Made by a program: the position numbers and the translations under genes. 64,000 nt of DNA from VAZQ01 sp963817135 (lineage in GTDB: Bacteria > Pseudomonadota > Alphaproteobacteria > Rhizobiales > Xanthobacteraceae), in NCBI GenBank assembly GCA_963817135.1, contig CAWFNG010000018.1, positions 73,767 through 137,766 on the forward strand, read 5' to 3'. Shown here piece after piece: positions 43,554 through 54,439 of this stretch. Numbering within the stretch: the first letter of the stretch is position 1; every line of letters starts with the position of its first letter. The notes beneath the pieces are model-generated. The model was given only the letters and a program-made list of their open reading frames with translations, did not search any database and was not told where the DNA came from.

Positions 43554-44536
43554 TGAGACGGCGCGAGTTCATCACGCTGCTCGGCGGCGCGGCAACTGGC
43601 TGGCCGCTCGCCGCAGGCGCGCAGCAGGTGACGCTGCCGGTGGTTGGATTACTCGACAGTAGGTCGCAGGAAGCAGTGGCGGGGCGACTGCGCGCATTTC
43701 GCCAAGGTTTGCAGGAGAACGGCTACGTCGAAGGCGAGAACGTTGCGATCATATACCGCTGGGCCGAAAATCAGTTTGATAGGCTGCCCGATCTGGCGAG
43801 TGATCTAGTTCACCGCCGGGTTGCCGTGATCGCGACGGCTGGTGACCCTGCCACTTCTGCCGCCAAAGCGGCTACTACGACCATTCCCATCGCATTTGTC
43901 ATTGCCGAAGACCCGGTCAGGGCAGGTCTTGTGGCGAGCCTCGCAAGGCCGGGCGGCAACATAACGGGCATCAATTTTCTCGCAGCTGAGCTAACAGCAA
44001 AACGGCTGGAGCTCTTACGCGAGCTAGTGCCTCGGGCTACTCGCGTTGCCGTCCTCGTCAATCCAGCCGAGGCAAAGCGCACCGAATCTACGATGGAAGC
44101 CCTGGAAGCTGCCGCTCGCATGATGGCCCTGCAGCTTCAGGTGCTCAAAGCCAATACCAGCCGTGAAATAGAAGCCGCCTTTGACAACATCGAACGCCAG
44201 CGGCCCGATGTGCTTTTCATCGAGACCTCCCCTTTCTTAAACGTGCGGAATGTCCAATTGGCCATGTTGGCCGCGTATCACCACGTACCCGGGACACACA
44301 GCGAGCGTGAATATGCCGATGCTGGCGGGCTGATGAGCTATGGTTCCAGCATTGCGGATGCTTATCGTCAACAGGGTGCCTATGTCGGTCGCATTTTGAG
44401 GGGCGCCAAGCCAGCAGACTTGCCAGTTGTGCAATCGAGCAAGCTTGAGCTGGTACTCAACGCCGCGACGGCCCGAATGCTCGGCGTGACAATTCCGCCG
44501 ACGCTGCTCGCAACCGCCGACGAGGTGATCGAATAG
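43550..44536 (+). CDS. ABC transporter substrate-binding protein (PF04392 type)
   Basis: A 328-residue paralogue of the preceding gene with leader RRREFITLLGGAATGWPLAA and AGAQQ cleavage. Core motifs: VVGLLDSRSQEAVAGRLRAF, GLQENGYVEGENVAIIYRWA, ATTTIPIAFVIAEDPVRAGL, ITGINFLAAELTAKRLELLR and YVGRILRGAKPADLPVVQSS. It overlaps the upstream gene by four bases. No permease or ATPase gene follows, so it is an orphan receptor pair. Ligand unknown. Confidence 0.92.
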   Translation: MMRRREFITLLGGAATGWPLAAGAQQVTLPVVGLLDSRSQEAVAGRLRAFRQGLQENGYVEGENVAIIYRWAENQFDRLPDLASDLVHRRVAVIATAGDPATSAAKAATTTIPIAFVIAEDPVRAGLVASLARPGGNITGINFLAAELTAKRLELLRELVPRATRVAVLVNPAEAKRTESTMEALEAAARMMALQLQVLKANTSREIEAAFDNIERQRPDVLFIETSPFLNVRNVQLAMLAAYHHVPGTHSEREYADAGGLMSYGSSIADAYRQQGAYVGRILRGAKPADLPVVQSSKLELVLNAATARMLGVTIPPTLLATADEVIE

Positions 44537-44699
44537 TTTTTGCTGCACCTGCTCACGTCCGTTCCTGGCACTGGGCTGCCGAGCGGGCAGGTCTGCATTC
44601 ACGGAGAGTCTCTGGAGGGTAAGCAGACCTACGGTCGGCGGGCTCAGTACCGCAGATCATGACCCCACGGGACGCCGGACGACCTATTGGTTCGCGCTG

Positions 44700-45302
44700 T
44701 TACGGTATGGCCGTCGCCCGCATTGCAGGCAGATCGGAAATGCGGCGCATCCAGGTTGCGAGCTGTGGGCGACCATTTGTGAGATCACTGAGGCCCCGCT
44801 TGCGTGCGATGTCTAGCGACACCGCGAGGATCAGGTGTGCCATGGTAGGTGCCCCTTGCATCAGGGGCTCAGACACCCGCCCTTCAAAAAGGTCAGCCAT
44901 GCGCTGGCTACGCGCGGCCTCGTGACTAAGGACGGTCGAAGAACGCTCACTTTCGAGTAGATTCATTTGGCGCACCCATACGCAGATGCCTTCGCACATA
45001 CTGCGCGCGGTAGCTTCAACTCGGCAGTAGCCCCAATCGGACTCACGTAGCGCGTGGCGAAACCGGGGTTTGCCATCAAGGCCGTCCAGGTAGGTACAAA
45101 TGAGTTGGCTGTCCTCCATGCCAATGCCGGCGTCGTCAACGAGATATGGCACCCGACCTGACGGGTTAATCTGATAGTAGGGGCTGTTCGGGGTGCGCGT
45201 TTTCGCCTCCACGATTTCAACGCGCTTTTCCAATCCCTTTTCTACAACTACTATGCGCGCCAGTCGCGCGTATGGCGAACCGTAAGTGACGTAGAGCTTC
45301 AT
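44700..45302 (-). CDS. glutathione S-transferase family protein
   Basis: A 200-residue protein with an N-terminal thioredoxin-like domain (MKLYVTYGSPYARLARIVVV, INPSGRVPYLVDDAGIGMED with the cis-Pro and glutathione-binding region) and a C-terminal helical domain (APTMAHLILAVSLDIARKRG). GSTs conjugate glutathione to electrophiles or reduce oxidised substrates in the cytoplasm. I start at 45302, where the fold begins; the frame is open 12 codons further. It is transcribed alone, convergent with the substrate-binding gene pair. The N-terminal catalytic residue is probably the Ser or Tyr of GSPYAR. Confidence 0.88.
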   Translation of the reverse strand: MKLYVTYGSPYARLARIVVVEKGLEKRVEIVEAKTRTPNSPYYQINPSGRVPYLVDDAGIGMEDSQLICTYLDGLDGKPRFRHALRESDWGYCRVEATARSMCEGICVWVRQMNLLESERSSTVLSHEAARSQRMADLFEGRVSEPLMQGAPTMAHLILAVSLDIARKRGLSDLTNGRPQLATWMRRISDLPAMRATAIP

Positions 45303-46022
45303 CAGCGGGGTTCTTTCATGTTTCTGAGCCGGCGTCATAATAACGAGTGCACCGACCTCTACCGCTGCTAATTTAGATTAAAACTGGCGCTCAAGCGACG
45401 CGGCTGCGAGGTCGCTCGCCACGAGTAGGAAGGACGCTAGGTCCCTCGGACCATTCGTTCGCACAGAAGGCGAATCGACTGAGGGTTTTTGTTGCAGTGC
45501 ATGAGTCTCCTTGTGGCACGAAGTGTGAGTGCCGCCATGTCCCGCTTATGATCGCCCTCGAATGAGCAGCGGACTGCACGCGGACGCAGCCCTTTGGGCG
45601 GCCTATGACCCTGGCTGTGTGAAAACGCATGTTTTGGTGAAATGTGAAAAGTATAATTCTCCAGCGCCGTACCGAATCGTTATATGCGCAGCATGATTTG
45701 ACTCTCGTGATGTGCAAATCTTCGGAAATATTCTACGCGCGCGGCGGGCGCTTGAGTTTTCACGCAGCCAAGACCCGAAGCAGACTTTAAGGCCCGCTGA
45801 TCGAAGACTTTCGTTATGCTCGCTATCTCCGCTAACTGATTCTTGCCCAATTCGATATTCTGCCGTGCTGCCGGCTCGTGGGCACCTATGCTATGAGGCT
45901 GCTGGCCCGTGAGGGGTTGACCGCCCACGCTTCAATTCAGAACAATTCAGGTCTGCCTTGAGGACCTAGCCTCTGCCCAGAGGCAATCCGAACGCCGGCA
46001 AACAGCAAGGAGGAACTCGAAG
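45303..46022 (+). other. long intergenic stretch
   Basis: About 720 bases with no coding sequence that I trust on either strand. GGAGG lies nine bases before the ATG of the next gene at 46023. The rest looks like eroded, possibly insertion-derived, DNA, but I could not match it to a known element. Confidence 0.4.
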
Positions 46023-47618
46023 ATGGACCACATTAGTCGCCGACAGGTCGTCCGAGGCGCGGTTGCGGCGACCGGCGCAATGACTCTGGGCGCGCCGTCG
46101 GTCCACGCGCAGAACAATCGGCAGACCTTGCGCTTCGTGGCGCAGGCCGATCTCAAGATCCTCGATCCTGTCTGGACGACCGGCTACATCACGCGCAATC
46201 ACAGTTATCTTGTGTACGATACGCTCTTCGGCACAGACGAGAACTTGCAAGTCAAACCGCAAATGGTCGATCGGACCACGGTGTCTCCCGACGGCATGAA
46301 GTACACGTTCACGCTGCGCGAGGGCCTGCGATGGCATGACGGGCAACCGGTCCTGGCAGAAGACTGCGTGGAGTCGCTCAAGCGCTGGGGAAAGAAGCCC
46401 TATCGCTTCGGCCAGCTCCTAATGGCGCATACAGCAAAGATCGCGCCCGTTGACAAGACGACTTTCACGCTCGAGCTCGCCGAGCGCTTCGGTCCCGTGC
46501 TCGACGTTTTGGGAAGTCCGCTGCGTCCCCCATTCATGATGCCAGCGCGGATCGCGTCCACGCCGCCAGAACAGCAGATCAAGGAGACCATCGGCTCCGG
46601 CCCCTTCAAGTTCGTGCGGGACGAGTGGCACCCGGGTGAGCAGGCCGTGTACTTGCGCAACCCCGACTACATCCCGCGCGACGAGGCGCCGAGCGGATCA
46701 ACCGGCGGCAAGAAGGTGTACCTCGACAAGGTCGTCTGGCGCTATGTCGCCGATCCATGGGACGCGGCGAACGATCTCGCAGCGGGCGAGGTAGACTGGT
46801 GGGAGCTGCCACCGCTCGATTTCATTCCGAAGATTGAGCAGAACCCAGATTTGCAGACGTTCCTCACCGATCCGCTCGGGACGCAAGGCTGGCTGAAGCC
46901 GAACTTCCTCCACCCACCCTTTAACAATAAGAAGGCGCGTCAGGCACTGCTCCACATGATGGACCAGGTGACGTATCTGTCTTTGGCCATCGGACAATCG
47001 CAATACTACCGTCCTTGCTATTCGGTATTTGCTTGCGGCGGCCCTTATACGACGAGAATTGGCGCCGAGCCGATGATGGAGCATGACCTCACAAGAGCGA
47101 CGCAGCTCGTGAAGGAATCGGGTTACGATGGCCGGCCGATCGTGTTGATTCAGGTCACCGACATTGCGTTTCTCAGCGCCGCAGCAATCGTCACGCGCCA
47201 ACGCCTGGAATCGATCGGCTTCAAGGTCATCCTCAGGGCAATGGACTGGTCGACGAACCTAGTGGTGCGGGAACGCAAGGAGCCGCCCGAGAAGGGCGGC
47301 TGGAACCTCCTTTTCACATGGAATCAGGCGGGGGACGTGATCAATCCCGCCGTTCACTTCGGCATATCGGGCGCAGGCTCGAACGCCTGGTACGGCTGGC
47401 CGGACGTTCCGCAGCTCGAGAAGCTGGTCACCGACTGGGTGCGCACGACAGATCAAACGAAGCGCCTGCAGCTCGCCGATGAGGTTCAGAAGGTCGCTCT
47501 CAGCGAAGTGACGTACGTGCCGTGGGGGGAATGGGTCCAGCCGACGGCCTACCGAAAGAACGTCCGGGACGTCCTCAAGTTCGGAGCACCGATTTTTTGG
47601 AACGCGAAGATCTCGTAG
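46023..47618 (+). CDS. ABC transporter substrate-binding protein, family 5 (peptide/nickel type)
   Basis: A 531-residue periplasmic protein with a twin-arginine leader (SRRQVVRGAVAATGAMTLGA). The SBP_bac_5 fold is visible: LKILDPVWTTGYITRNHSYL, GMKYTFTLREGLRWHDGQPV, AEDCVESLKRWGKKPYRFGQ, TIGSGPFKFVRDEWHPGEQA and FNNKKARQALLHMMDQVTYL. Such proteins deliver peptides, nickel, opines or sugars to an ABC importer. No permease or ATPase gene lies nearby, so it is an orphan; Tat export is unusual but frequent in this orphan subgroup. The start has GGAGG nine bases upstream. Confidence 0.93.
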   Translation: MDHISRRQVVRGAVAATGAMTLGAPSVHAQNNRQTLRFVAQADLKILDPVWTTGYITRNHSYLVYDTLFGTDENLQVKPQMVDRTTVSPDGMKYTFTLREGLRWHDGQPVLAEDCVESLKRWGKKPYRFGQLLMAHTAKIAPVDKTTFTLELAERFGPVLDVLGSPLRPPFMMPARIASTPPEQQIKETIGSGPFKFVRDEWHPGEQAVYLRNPDYIPRDEAPSGSTGGKKVYLDKVVWRYVADPWDAANDLAAGEVDWWELPPLDFIPKIEQNPDLQTFLTDPLGTQGWLKPNFLHPPFNNKKARQALLHMMDQVTYLSLAIGQSQYYRPCYSVFACGGPYTTRIGAEPMMEHDLTRATQLVKESGYDGRPIVLIQVTDIAFLSAAAIVTRQRLESIGFKVILRAMDWSTNLVVRERKEPPEKGGWNLLFTWNQAGDVINPAVHFGISGAGSNAWYGWPDVPQLEKLVTDWVRTTDQTKRLQLADEVQKVALSEVTYVPWGEWVQPTAYRKNVRDVLKFGAPIFWNAKIS

Positions 47619-47859
47619 GCCGATCCAGATCGCCCACCCGAACCGGTCATTAGGCGCGCCTAGAACAGTACGTCGTTTTCTCCTCCGTTAACCCCAGTCC
47701 ATGCCTCTCTCAACGTCGGCACGGGTGTGGTACCTTTCGTTGCCCCCCGCTGTCATCGGAACGTCATGGGAGAACTTATGAGAGGCTGCCCGCTCTCCAG
47801 ATGGTTCGCGTTAATGGCATGGCTACTCGCTAGTCCGGCGCAGCGACCGGCGGCGTAGC

Positions 47860-50800
47860 ATGAAAACGGTTCGCAATAAGACGCCGAAGCTCAAGCGCCA
47901 CAAGCAGCCAGCGGCTGCACGCCCTCGCGATTCCTCGGCGGCCAATCTGCAGAAGCAAGTTGACCATCTTACCCAGGAACTTGTCGACGCGCGAAAGCAC
48001 CTTGGTGAAGCGCTGGTCCAGCAGACCGCGACCTCGGAGGTGCTGCAGGCCATTTCAAGCTCGTCTAGTGAACTGGAGCCTGTGTTTCAGGCGATACTGG
48101 CGAACGCGGTGGGCATCTGCAAGGCGAACTTCGGTAACCTGTTTCTCTATGAGGGGAACTCTTTTCGGGTCGCCGTCCAGCGCAACGCGCCGCCCGCCTA
48201 CGCCGAGCGATGGCGCCAAAATCCTGTCCTTATGGTGGATGCGAATCCGCACAATCCACTCGCCCGTCTGGTCAAGACCAGAGGCGTGGTCAACATCGTC
48301 GACCTTGCGGCGGAGTTGGCCTACCTGGAGCGCGATCCTCGCTTTGTAGCGCTCGTGGAAGGTGCTTGTGCTCGAACACACCTCCTGGTTCCGATGCTCA
48401 GGGAGGCTAAACTGATCGGCGCGATCGCGATCTATCACCAAGAGGTCCGCCCTTTCACAGAGAGGCAAATCGAGCTGATTCAGAACTTTGCCGCCCAGGC
48501 CGTCATTGCCATCGAGAACACGCGGCTACTCAATGAACTGAAACAAAGCACGAACGATCTAAGCGAATCCCTCCAGCAGCAGACCGCTACCGCGGATGTG
48601 CTCAAGGTCATCAGCCGTTCGACATTTGATCTGCAAACAGTGTTCGACATACTTGTCGAGTTGGCAGCGCGGCTGTGCGACGCCGAATGCGCGTTCATTT
48701 TCCGGCGCAAAAGTGAGACCTACCACCTGGTCGCTTGCCATGGTTTTTCCGAACAGTATCGGCAGTTCATCAGCGATCATCCGATTGCGCCGGGACGGGG
48801 CACGCTGGTCGGCCGTACGGCTCTCGAAAGACGTCCAGTCCACATTCCCGATGTGCTGGTCGATCCAGATTACACTTGGATCGAATCCATCAAACGCGGC
48901 GGACAGCGCAGCTTGCTCGGTGTGCCTCTGTTGCGCGAAGGAGAGCCTATCGGCGTAATGGCAATGAATCGGTACACGGTTCGGCCTTTCTCCGACAAGC
49001 AGATCGGGCTGTTAACCACTTTTGCCGACCAGGCAGTGATTGCAATTGAAAATGTGCGGCTGTTCGAGGCTGAACAGCAGCGGACGCGCGAGCTGTCCGA
49101 ATCCCTGGAGCAGCAGACGGCAACTTCGGAAGTCCTGCACGTCATCTCAAGTTCGCCGGGCGAACTGGAGCCAGTATTCGACGCCATGTTGGCAAATGCG
49201 GTGCGCATCTGTGAGGCCAGCTTTGGCAACTTGTTGCTGTACGACGGCAGTGCATTCCGCCATGTTGCACTGCATAATGCACCGAAGAGTTGGGCTGCCG
49301 AACAACAACGTAATCCGATTGCTCCTCGCAGCTCGGCACGCCTCCTTTATAGTGTCGCCGAGACGAAGCAGGTGCTCCACGTTGCGGACATTTCCATAGA
49401 AAATTCTAATGAGCCGATCGCTAAAATTGCCGGCGCTCGGACCCTTCTGATCGTACCTATGCTCAAGGAAAACGAGCTGATCGGCGTTATTGCCATTTAC
49501 CGTCAAGAAGTCCGGTCGTTCAACGAAAAACAAATCGCACTAGTCACAAACTTCGCAGCGCAATCGGTCATTGCCATCGAGAATACGCGGCTCTTGAACG
49601 AGCTGCGCCAACGCACTGACGATCTTGGACGTTCGGTCGAGGAGCTCCGTGCGCTTGGTGAGGTTAGTCAGACGGTAAATTCCACGCTCGATCTCGAGAC
49701 CGTATTAAGTACGATCGTTACCAAGGCGGTCCAGCTTTCGAACACGGACGCTGGGGTAATCTATGTTTTCGACCAAGTGGATCAAACCTTTCGGGTACGG
49801 GCCACTTACGGCTTGAGCAACGAGTTGATTTTGGCACTCAAGGATCAGCAGCTCGGCGCTTCAGATGCGATTCGCCAGGCCACCCGGGAGAGACAACCGC
49901 GGGAGATCGCGGACATCGGCGATGAGCCGTCAAGCCCAGTCCGAGACATCGCGATGCGAGCTGGACTTCGAGCGCGACTTGTTGTGCCGTTGATCGGCAC
50001 AGAGCGCGTCGTCGGGGCGCTCGTGGTCCGGCGCAAGCAACCCGGCAACTTTTCCAAAGAGACAATTCAGCTTTTGCAGACGTTCGCAGCTCATTCGGTG
50101 CTTGCGATCCAGAACGCACGTCTGTTCCGCGAGATCGAGGAGAAAAGTCGTGAGCTCGAAGTGGCCAGCAAACACAAATCTCAGTTTCTGGCCAACATGA
50201 GCCATGAACTTCGGACGCCCCTTAATGCCATTCTTGGATACACTGAACTCGTTCTCGATAACGTCTATGGCGATACGTCGGAGAAGATGCGTGGTGTATT
50301 GGAGCGGATTGAGAAGAACGGCAGGCACCTGTTGGGCCTGATCAACGATGTGCTCGACATGTCGAAGATAGAGGCGGGCCAGCTCGTCCTCGCCCTTGCC
50401 GATTATTCGCTCAAGAGCGTCGTCGAGACCGTCTACACCGCCGTCGAGCCACTCGCTAAGGAAAAGAATTCTTACATTCACGGTCGAGGTGCTGCCCGAT
50501 CTGCCGGTTGGACATGGCGACGAGCGGCGGCTCACGCAGGTGCTTCTCAACTTGGTGGGCAACGCGATCAAGTTCACCGATAACGGGGAAGTAGCGATTA
50601 AAGCTATGATCGCAAATGGATCGTTCAATGTCGCCGTGCGGGATACCGGCCCAGGCATTTCCGAGTTTGATCAGGCCAAACTGTTCCAGGAATTCCAGCA
50701 GGCCGATACCTCGATCGCACGCAAGAAGGGTGGCACCGGCCTAGGGCTTGCGATCTCGAAGCGTATTATCGAGATGCACGGCGGAAAAATCTGGCTCGAG

Positions 50801-50875
50801 TCAGTCGTGGGGCAGGGCTCGACGTTCTCCTTCACACTCCCTGTCATCGTGGAGCAGGAAACCAATCCCGTATGA
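47860..50875 (+). CDS. hybrid-free sensor histidine kinase with four GAF domains, frameshifted in the ATPase domain
   Basis: A soluble kinase of about 1005 residues if the frame is repaired. After a coiled coil come four GAF domains (about 65-215, 250-405, 440-590, 620-760), each ending with a helix like FAAQAVIAIENTRLLNEL. The H-box is intact (LANMSHELRTPLNAILGY, His about 780). Near 50468 one extra base shifts the frame, so the first frame ends in nonsense at 50583, and the ATP-binding domain continues in another: LTQVLLNLVGNAIKFTDNGE, VAVRDTGPGISEFDQAKLF, KKGGTGLGLAISKRIIEMHG. Either a sequencing error or a recent inactivation. No response regulator is adjacent. Confidence 0.88.
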
Positions 50876-50890
50876 TCAGCGCGATGATTG

Positions 50891-51057
50891 CTAGTGTGGC
50901 GGATTTGACGTTCCTATCAGCATTGCCGCGAGTCATTTGTAGGAACGTCAAATCCAAAGCCACACTAGAATCAAATAGTTGCTAGTGTCCCTTTGGTTCC
51001 GACGTTCGTTTGCGAGAGTGCTGCAAAGTGATACGAACGTCGGAACCGGGACACTAG
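50891..51057. repeat. paired palindromic repeat, copy 2
   Basis: Two palindromes: 50891-50968 (arms CTAGTGTGGC / GCCACACTAG and GATTTGACGTTCCTA / TAGGAACGTCAAATC) and 50982-51057 (arms CTAGTGTCCC / GGGACACTAG and GTTCCGACGTTCG / CGAACGTCGGAAC). Size, order and spacing match copy 1 at 5527-5693. Several differences between the copies are paired changes on both arms (AAG/CTT versus ACG/CGT), which keeps the stems. It lies 15 bases after the kinase gene. Confidence 0.85.
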
Positions 51058-51092
51058 TGGCGCGCAAAAGTATCCGCGAGTCTCCGGTACAT

Positions 51093-52013
51093 CTAGTGAG
51101 CAGAATTGAACCCAAACTCCCGCCACTTGTGGCGTTGGTCATCATGACCGTAATTAGGTGGGTCCCTCCGGTCCCAGATAGACGCGCCACGCTTTGAGTG
51201 GTCGTGTGTCAGCCAGTAGCCAGAGTACGGCCAAACACGAGCACTTGCTAGGGACGCTCTCTCGCGTGTTGCTGTTGAATGTTGCCGCGCTGCTACTGCT
51301 CTCTTCACAGTCGGCTTCTGCGCAGACGCAGGGGTCGAAGCTATAGCGGCCGGTGGGTCTACCCTAACGTCATTGGCTGGCGCGGGCGCTTCCTGGACAG
51401 CTGCCGTGGCAACGGCTGGCGCGGGCGTCTCCTGGACAGCGGTCGTTACAGCGGCTGGCGCCGGCGTTTCCTGGACAGCTGCCGTGGCAACGGCTGGCGC
51501 GGGCGTCTCCTGGACAGCCGTCGTTACAGCGGCTGGCGCCGATCGTTTCCTGGACAGCTGCCGTCGCAGCGGCTGGCGTCGGCGTTTCCTGGACAGCCGT
51601 CGTTACAGCGGCTGGCGCGGGCGTTTCTGGACAGCTGCCGTCGCAGGGGCGGGCGCGGGCGTTTCCTGGACAGCTGCCGTCGCAGCGGCTGGCGCCGGCG
51701 TTTCCTGGACAGCGGCCGTTGCAGCGGCTGGCGGCGGCGTTTCCTGGACAGCTGTCGTCACAGCGGCTGGCGGCGGCGTTTCCTGGACAGCTGCCGTCGC
51801 AGCGGCTGGCGGCGGCGTTTCCTGGACAGCTGCCGTCGCAGCGGCTGGCGGCGGCGTTTCCTGGACAGCTGTCATCGCAGCGGCTGGCGGTGGCGTTTCC
51901 TGGACAGCTATCGGTGCAGATGTTGTCGTCTCCTTTTGCAAAACGGCTACCACCACTGTCAATACAGCCGTCGTCCCACAGGCCAATACAACACTCATAA
52001 TGTATTTGAGCAT
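51093..52013 (-). pseudogene. membrane-anchored Pro/Ala-rich tandem-repeat protein, internal frameshifts
   Basis: The start (ATG at 52013 after GGAG) is followed by a single membrane span (YIMSVVLACGTTAVLTVVVAV), then by 13-residue repeats of the type AVQETPPPAAATA. A missing base near 51627 and an extra base near 51543 throw about 85 bases out of frame; outside them the frame is the same and continues through AVQEAPAPANDVRVDPPA to a basic C-terminal part with YSGYWLTHDHSKRGASIWD. With repair it is about 306 residues. The repeat region would be an extended periplasmic stalk reminiscent of TonB-like linkers. No known domain. Confidence 0.6.
51376..51918. repeat. 39-bp tandem repeat array, about 14 units
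   Basis: Units of 39 bases, each containing TCCTGGACAGCTGCCGT or a close variant, run head to tail. On the minus strand each encodes AVQETPPPAAATA or a variant. Two units deviate by one base (near 51543 and 51627). The right part is more uniform than the left, as expected from recent duplication at that end. Confidence 0.9.
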
Positions 52014-53148
52014 GAGATCACTCCGCGCGATTGAGCAAAGCCCCGGCTTCCTCAAGAATCAAAACTCTCTCTGAAGGAGGCAGGCTGGGGATTCCAAGTA
52101 TTCGTCACCTGGACCGGTCAACTGGTTCAAATGCAATTCGAGTAGCCACGCTGCACCTGGGCAGTGGGAACGCTTGCTCCGGTTTGAACGTCGGCAGCAC
52201 TGAAGCGGCCTCTATAAGGACCCGTATCCCAATTTACCGCTTTGTGTACGCAGCCGGCGGAAGCTGACGCTGCGTCCCTGCGCCAGTTCGAGGCGCGACC
52301 GAGGACCGCGACCACTGGCGCAATCAGGCGGAGGGGATCACCCGTCAGCTTGCCGAACCCGCATAAACCGGCGTCGTAATTGTGCGACGGGCCGGTTTTC
52401 CCCGATGTCCCACCGTTGGAACATCGGCCGGCCCGTGGCGAGCCCGCTGGCCTCATCTTGGCGAAAGCGGCGGTTTTGACTTACGGACGCTGGTTTCTGA
52501 CTCGGCGCTCGTGCCCCTGGCAGCGATTCGGGTGGCGCAGGAGCGGAGGGAGTGTCCGCCTAAAAGATCAAAAATAATGTCTTTCGCCAAAGGCTTGCGT
52601 AAATCGCATCCGATGTATCCACAAACGAATGTACAAAGCCAACCTGTTTTCCCGAAGCTGGCGAGTTTCGGTGACAGGTCGCCAATGACCTGATTGGTCA
52701 TGCGTGAATGATAACGTTCCGAGACCGATCGACATCATCGACGTAGCTCCAATTCCGACGGTAGGCGAATCCGCCGGTTTGAGGCGATGCACCTTCCGAA
52801 TGGTATCCTTCATGCCAGAGGCAAGATAACTGTTATTAACTATGTTACTGACAACCAAGTGGTGGCCAAGACAGATTTGGCAACGTTTTGTAGGTTGCTT
52901 TGTGGACGCAACCGAACTGTTTTCTCAACCCATTGCTGATGATCGCATATGCGTGCTTTAAGGCGGAGACGGTCTCCGCCTACGCAAATCTCGGAATGGC
53001 TTTCTCGCGTCGAGGCTTGACCACCTCGACCGGGGGCGGTGTATCCCCGGGGGCGAAGACAAAGATCGCCGCGGAATACGACCTATTGCATCTTTTTCGC
53101 GTTGAATTGCTGAAATTGGACGGTGGTCTATTCGTCAGAATGCCGTCC
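52014..53148 (+). other. long stretch without a supported gene
   Basis: More than 1.1 kb without a gene I can support. It holds an inverted repeat at 52387-52436 (ACGGGCCGG and CCGATGT pairing with ACATCGG and CCGGCCCGT) and a short perfect one at 52961-52981 (AGGCGGAGAC / GTCTCCGCCT). A minus-strand frame at 52568-52858 is open but unrecognisable. Confidence 0.4.
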
Positions 53149-54439
53149 CTAGCAATTGCAATTTTGGGCCGAGTTGAGAAGGAGAGGGAGACTGTCAAAA
53201 GGGGACCTTACACTTGATTTTAGGCTAATTTCTTCGAAGAGGCGTCGGAGCCGGCGAAGCGAAGCCGTATAACGCCACGACCGGGATTGGAGAAACTCGG
53301 CCAATGCCTTCTGAAGCACCGCCATTTGCATCTCGCTATCGTTTATTGCCATTACCCCAAACAAGTCAATGCTGCCAGCAAGATCGCGAAGCCGGCGCAT
53401 ATGATCGTCGTGCTGTGCGATCTCGAATAATGTTTCAAGGGCAAATAATCGATGCCCCGGCTCGGAGCCCGTTACTGCGAGTTCGGCAAGCCAGAGATCA
53501 TGTGGGCAAGCGAGGGAGGATTCCGTTCGCAACCAGTTCGTCAGCAAATACATATCGGATCAGGTCGGCACTCATCCTCCGATAGCGCCTCAAAATCCGC
53601 GAGAATTCGAAGTGCGCGCGCAACTGGGCATCGCGGCGCGTCGGCGCGCTCATGTTACGATTATCGTCCCGGATACGGAATGCAGTAAGCTCATCCCGCA
53701 GGACATGGATATCATTACCGCTGCAGATTCGAACCCACATATCCAAATCTTGAAGGTTAGTGAGGCGCGGGTCATAGTCGCCTACCTGTGTATACACCGA
53801 ACGACGAATCATAGCGGTCGGGGCGCACAGGCAATTGCCATGAAAGAAAAAATAGTGAAGCCATGACCTTTGAGAAAAGTCAGGCAGCGAGAATGGAAGA
53901 GTAAAGTCAAAGAAATTTTTGTAAAAAGGCCGTCCACGCTCGTCCAGTAGACGCGGCATACCAAAAACTGCTGCGATCTGCGGGCTCGCGCGCAGGAACT
54001 GAACCTGCGCTGCAAGTTGACCCGGCAGCGCAAAATCGTCAGAATTAAGTATTGCAATAAACTCGCCCCTCGCGCGCGCAATAGTCTTATTCATCGCAGC
54101 AGAGATGCCGCAATTTTGTTTGAGGACTTCAAGGGAAATACGTGGATCAGCGAAACTCCTGATAACATCAGGAGTTGGGTCATTCGATGCATCGTCAGTA
54201 ATAACTATCTCGAAGTCTTGAAACGATTGGCCAAGGACACTTTTGATGGCCTCGCTCACAAATGCGGCATGATTGTAAGACTTGATGACAACGGAAACTT
54301 GTGGGTGCACTGCGTCGGTCTCGGGTCGGCAAAATTTGACCAGAAAAACTAGCGATTGCAGTCCGCAGAAATAATAGTTTGTGACGGCGGCAGCATAGGG
54401 CTGCGATGTAACATAGATGACTGACTCAGAAAATTGCAT
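53149..54439 (-). pseudogene. family 2 glycosyltransferase, one frameshift
   Basis: The GT-A domain is clear: VSVVIKSYNHAAFVSEAIKS, DFEIVITDDASNDPTPDVIR, GEFIAILNSDDFALPGQLAA (the DxD-like motif SDD) and TNLQDLDMWVRICSGNDIHV. The first frame closes at 53498 after FADELVANG; the neighbouring frame continues as NWLRTESSLACPHDLWLAEL, RLFALETLFEIAQHDDHMRR to SWRYTASLRRLRRLFEEISL, a C-terminal helical tail known from such enzymes. A slip lies between about 53515 and 53545. The true start may be a GTG near 54305 just before VSVVIKSYN. It adds sugars to a lipid-linked or surface glycan. Confidence 0.8.

Noticed and set aside
52387..52436. Strong inverted repeat as a transcription terminator
   Set aside because: No T-run follows and no gene ends near it; kept only as a note in the gene-free stretch.
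52568..52858. Minus-strand 96-codon open frame
   Set aside because: No recognisable motif, ribosome site or partner; composition looks arbitrary.
52961..52981. Perfect 10-bp inverted repeat
   Set aside because: Too short and without context (no adjoining gene end, T-run or second copy) to assign a role.
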